This document shows positions 18,978 through 21,755 of a stretch of 21,755 bases of DNA, in pieces. The notes under the pieces were generated by a model. That model searched no databases, was not told the origin of the DNA, and saw only the letters and a list, made by a program, of their open reading frames with translations. The translations under genes were made by a program, and so were the position numbers. How positions within the stretch are numbered: the first letter of the stretch is position 1; every line of letters begins with the position of its first letter. Origin of the DNA: Candolleomyces eurysporus (Eukaryota; Basidiomycota; Agaricomycetes; Agaricales; Psathyrellaceae); the NCBI GenBank assembly GCA_027579435.1, contig JANBPK010000076.1, positions 1-21,755 of the forward strand, read 5' to 3'.

Positions 18978-21214
18978 CGTGCGAGGAATAACGAGATGGG
19001 AGGTACATGTGAAGAAATGAATGGGAGGAAAACGCAGACTATCCCAAAAGGCACGAGGCATCCGTGCAGTAACCTGTGTCTGTCAGTGTTGGTCAGCGGT
19101 CAGCGCTTGACATACCCAATACAGAATACGAATCAATGAGTTTCTCATTGGTAGCAATACGCTCGCAAAAAACTCTCGGAGACCTCTAAGAATATATCAA
19201 GGCTCAGTGACCTTTAAGCCTGAAAACATGCCTCCCGCTCAGGCCAAGGCTCGAGCTCAGTAGCCATGCTTAGACGCCTCTATTTCGGTGCCTGTCATGT
19301 GCACCGCCGCTTCATATCTTTTGAATTGCATCGCTTCGGACATGGAAATTCAAACCGGCTAAGGCGCAGAATGACACCTAAAGCATATGTAAGAGCCTCT
19401 CCTGGTCCATAGACTATTCAGAAACTCACCCAGACGATCAAACAGGCATATTAATTAGAATACTCGTTTCCAGGAGAGCTGCCTGGTGGTGCAGCTGCGA
19501 TGTTTGTCTTTAGCTTGACGTTCAAACATCCGGGTAATTCCGAACTTGAGAAAGAAACTTTGACTTCAGTTGTTCAAATCTTCTTTCTCTTGCCTTCCAT
19601 CTCGCCAACACTTCGCTAAACCTGAGGAAAGCTCGCAAAATTAATCAGCTTCCGGGAAAACGATTTCGTTCCGTACTTTGACCCAAGGCCGGTATAACAG
19701 ACGTTCGAGCTGCAAAGCACGAAATCGCCATCACGCTTCGATTCCTATCTCAGCATTGGCATTTGTTTTCTGCATATGATGCTGTAACGCTGTCAAGGAC
19801 TAGCATGGCGACGCCTCCGATGACTAACCTTGCTTTGATTATCTGAAATGCGACCAGGACACGATTATAGACTAGATCCAAGATTGCGATACTATCCGCA
19901 CTTACACAATGGCTTCCTCTTGGTGCCTTTATCTTTCATGCTGTTTCTTGAAGGGCGAAGATCCTATTATCTTCTCAGGATCACTGTACACACAACGGGC
20001 ACGCACACTATAGGTCTTGGCCGGGGCAAGAGTCACCGATCCTTGCTCACGTAGATCTGAGTGGACGCAACAACTCAAGGTGTGCACACAAAAAGATTCA
20101 CTTAAAATCACCGACTTCACAGATTCTTCGGTGGCACTCGACAGTGTGCTAGAAGCCAGGGCTGCAGTGGGTTTTGAAAAGATCAAACGGTTGCGCCGGT
20201 ACGACTTGTAAGACAACCATGGACTAGAAATAAGACTTAAGGTTCATGTTACGGAAGTAGTGAAGCATCACCTCGGAGAACGTTTCAGGGTCTCTTTAAG
20301 GCCGGGTGAGCAAGCAACGCACTATCGTGTGTTCCATGTCCGATTGGCACGGACGCTGCCTCGACAACCCACTCTCTCGGTCTTGAGACGAGACTGCCCG
20401 GGGGATGCTTTCCCGAAGCCTCGAAGTCATGGCGCGTTCGGCGGTCGAACTCGATAAACCGTATTGCTACACGTACGTATACGTTTCCCCTTTTGTTTTG
20501 GCGGATAACATATTCAGCTTCGGAAGATGAATGAAAACCGGTAGACAGCTCTGTACCCATGCACAGTAAGAAGGTCTTCCTATTTTGTGACGTCTGTGAG
20601 ATAGTGTTTTATGATTAATTCCAATCCAATTGACTCCAGGCAATACCTCCAAGGGATTGTAGATGTAGATTGTGATCGTACAACGCAACAAACTCGATGT
20701 ATCTTCAAAGTTCCTGCCTGTCGGTCGACGGAGAGGAGGAGCTGTGCGCTTCTGCTGTCTGTTTTACAAAAATGAGTCCAGACCTTGCGATATAATTATT
20801 GATGACTGGACTGAGTCGTCCGTCGAATGAACTCAGTGATCCTTTACTCGATCGTAAAAATAAAGTTTCGGAGACATTAGAGGGGGCCAGTAGAATGCAC
20901 CGCACCGTATGTACCAAGCAACGGGTTTCCTGTGGATGCTCTCATTGGACCGATGCAGTTTCATCTCTGTCTCAGATCGCTAGTGATGGAGAATCCTACG
21001 GAGAGAAACTTGCTAGGTTGACGACATACGAGGCATGTCGGCGACGCATCAGAAAAGTTGGCTCAATTGTCTGCACCGGTGTAGAGGTATCCTGTATTGT
21101 GGCGGATTCAAAACTTCACCTAACTGCGCCCATCACAGAGGGCTATTTTTGAATAGGCTGTTCGCCTCAAACCCCTATGGCAGTCGTCCCGTCACTAGAG
21201 CGACGAACACAGGC
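18978..21214. other. 2.2-kb stretch without supportable gene
   Basis: Upstream region of NACHT-1 on the left and of the F-box gene on the right. On the minus strand a CCAAT (19151-19147) and a TATATT-like element (about 19197-19192) lie roughly 170-220 nt upstream of NACHT-1. Open frames of up to 117 codons (for example 20799-21152) overlap on both strands and show no recognisable motif or exon chain. I see no tRNA, transposase or terminal inverted repeats. Confidence 0.5.
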
Positions 21215-21755
21215 ATGATGAGAGCCAGAAAACGGGTGGCGGATAGCTCTCCTTATGGATCTGACACACCGCGGCCGGATAGTATAAAGGAGTCAGTACC
21301 CGATCTATCTCACAAAAAAGCGTCTAATCCTGTACCCCTGAGCACCAAGGTACGTCTGATAAGTACTGCTGCTTCGACCCCAGGTTCTTGAACATATCTG
21401 CAGCAATGCTAGCCCTACGAGTCGACACAGAGNCCCCCCATCCCACAAGAGATCTCCGACATTACAATCTCTTTTTTGAAGGCCGACTCCGTTTCCCTCA
21501 AGAACTGTGGCCTCGTTTGCAGGTCGTGGCTGCTCTCGAGCCGATGCTATCTGTTTCAGACTATCGAGCTGGATCACAGTAACATCGACACCTTCTCCTC
21601 GTTGGTGGTTAGCACATACTCGACAATCCCTCCCTTTGTTCGTCGCCTAAAATTGGCACCCAGTGACCGACAAGGTCATCGTTGGTTTCGGCAAATTCTA
21701 CCTTTTTTGCAGTTCTTCAAGTCCGTGACGTGGATTGCATTGGAGAACCTCGACT
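21215..21755 (+). CDS. F-box protein, 5' part (cut by window edge)
   Basis: Probable substrate-recognition subunit of an SCF ubiquitin ligase (family knowledge). Exon 1 is 21215-21349 (45 codons, basic and Ser/Pro-rich, starting MMRARKRVADSSPYG). A 63-nt intron (GTACGT...GCTAG) follows, then exon 2 from 21413 to the window edge, open throughout. Exon 2 opens with the F-box: PPIPQEISDITISFLK, then SLKNCGLVCRSWLLSSR and YLFQTIELD. This is the common Agaricomycete F-box pattern (LP.EI...I..L......L..C.LVCR.W). It continues into the leucine/aromatic-rich region typical after it (TIPPFVRRLKL, ILPFLQFFKSVTWIALENLD). The N at 21433 is the third base of an AGN codon, beside six C, so the residue is Arg or Ser if the run length is right. 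An upstream in-frame ATG at 21035 exists, but I prefer 21215. The 3' end is missing. Confidence 0.8.

Noticed and set aside
20705..20917. Minus-strand ORF resembling the one at 19929-20216 (both contain a short RxxLIF.K.TA-like phrase)
   Set aside because: The similarity is too short, and neither has a splice structure or recognisable motif; likely chance.
20799..21152. 117-codon plus-strand ORF upstream of the F-box gene
   Set aside because: No motif, composition unlike neighbouring exons, and no splice link into the F-box exons.

Overview
This window is nuclear DNA from a fungus, most likely a mushroom-forming basidiomycete (Agaricomycetes). Its genes are split by many short GT-AG introns of about 47-79 nt. 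The Pep12-type syntaxin and the aryl-alcohol-dehydrogenase-like aldo-keto reductase are typically fungal. The right half carries a tandem cluster of NACHT P-loop NTPases of the kind expanded in Agaricomycetes. All gene models were built by hand from splice sites, frame continuity and, for the NACHT genes, mutual comparison.

Left, 1-7150: about 2.4 kb with no confident gene (one possible small spliced gene at 207-521 and a decayed coding-like stretch at about 1.6-2.3 kb). Then two minus-strand genes follow: a two-exon helical-repeat protein with weak MIF4G-like character (2408-3570) and a three-exon, 724-residue, mostly disordered, probably nuclear protein of unknown function (4496-6775).

Middle, 7189-10298: two conserved housekeeping-type genes, divergently arranged around a 549-bp promoter region. 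One is a seven-exon aldo-keto reductase with its catalytic tetrad in place. The other is a six-exon endosomal/vacuolar Qa-SNARE of the Pep12 type.

Right, 11212-18977: three head-to-tail paralogous NACHT genes on the minus strand (transcribed in the order 18977, 16201, 13681), called here NACHT-1, -2 and -3. They share intron positions, a basic disordered N-terminus, a phenylalanine-containing motif just before the NACHT core and a C-terminal module with a GW(Q/E)K motif. None has WD40, ankyrin or TPR repeats. NACHT-1 has canonical Walker A and B. NACHT-2 has lost the Walker A lysine, the Walker B aspartate and the sensor arginine while staying open. NACHT-3 has a serine in Walker B and questionable splicing before its C-terminal module. 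One canonical NTPase beside two altered paralogues, arranged like a sensor/helper or decoy set, is the most interesting part of the window. After a 2.2-kb stretch with no supported gene, an F-box protein gene runs off the right edge.

Five of the six N characters sit directly beside homopolymer runs, so they look like sequencing-length ambiguities. One of them affects the start of NACHT-3.
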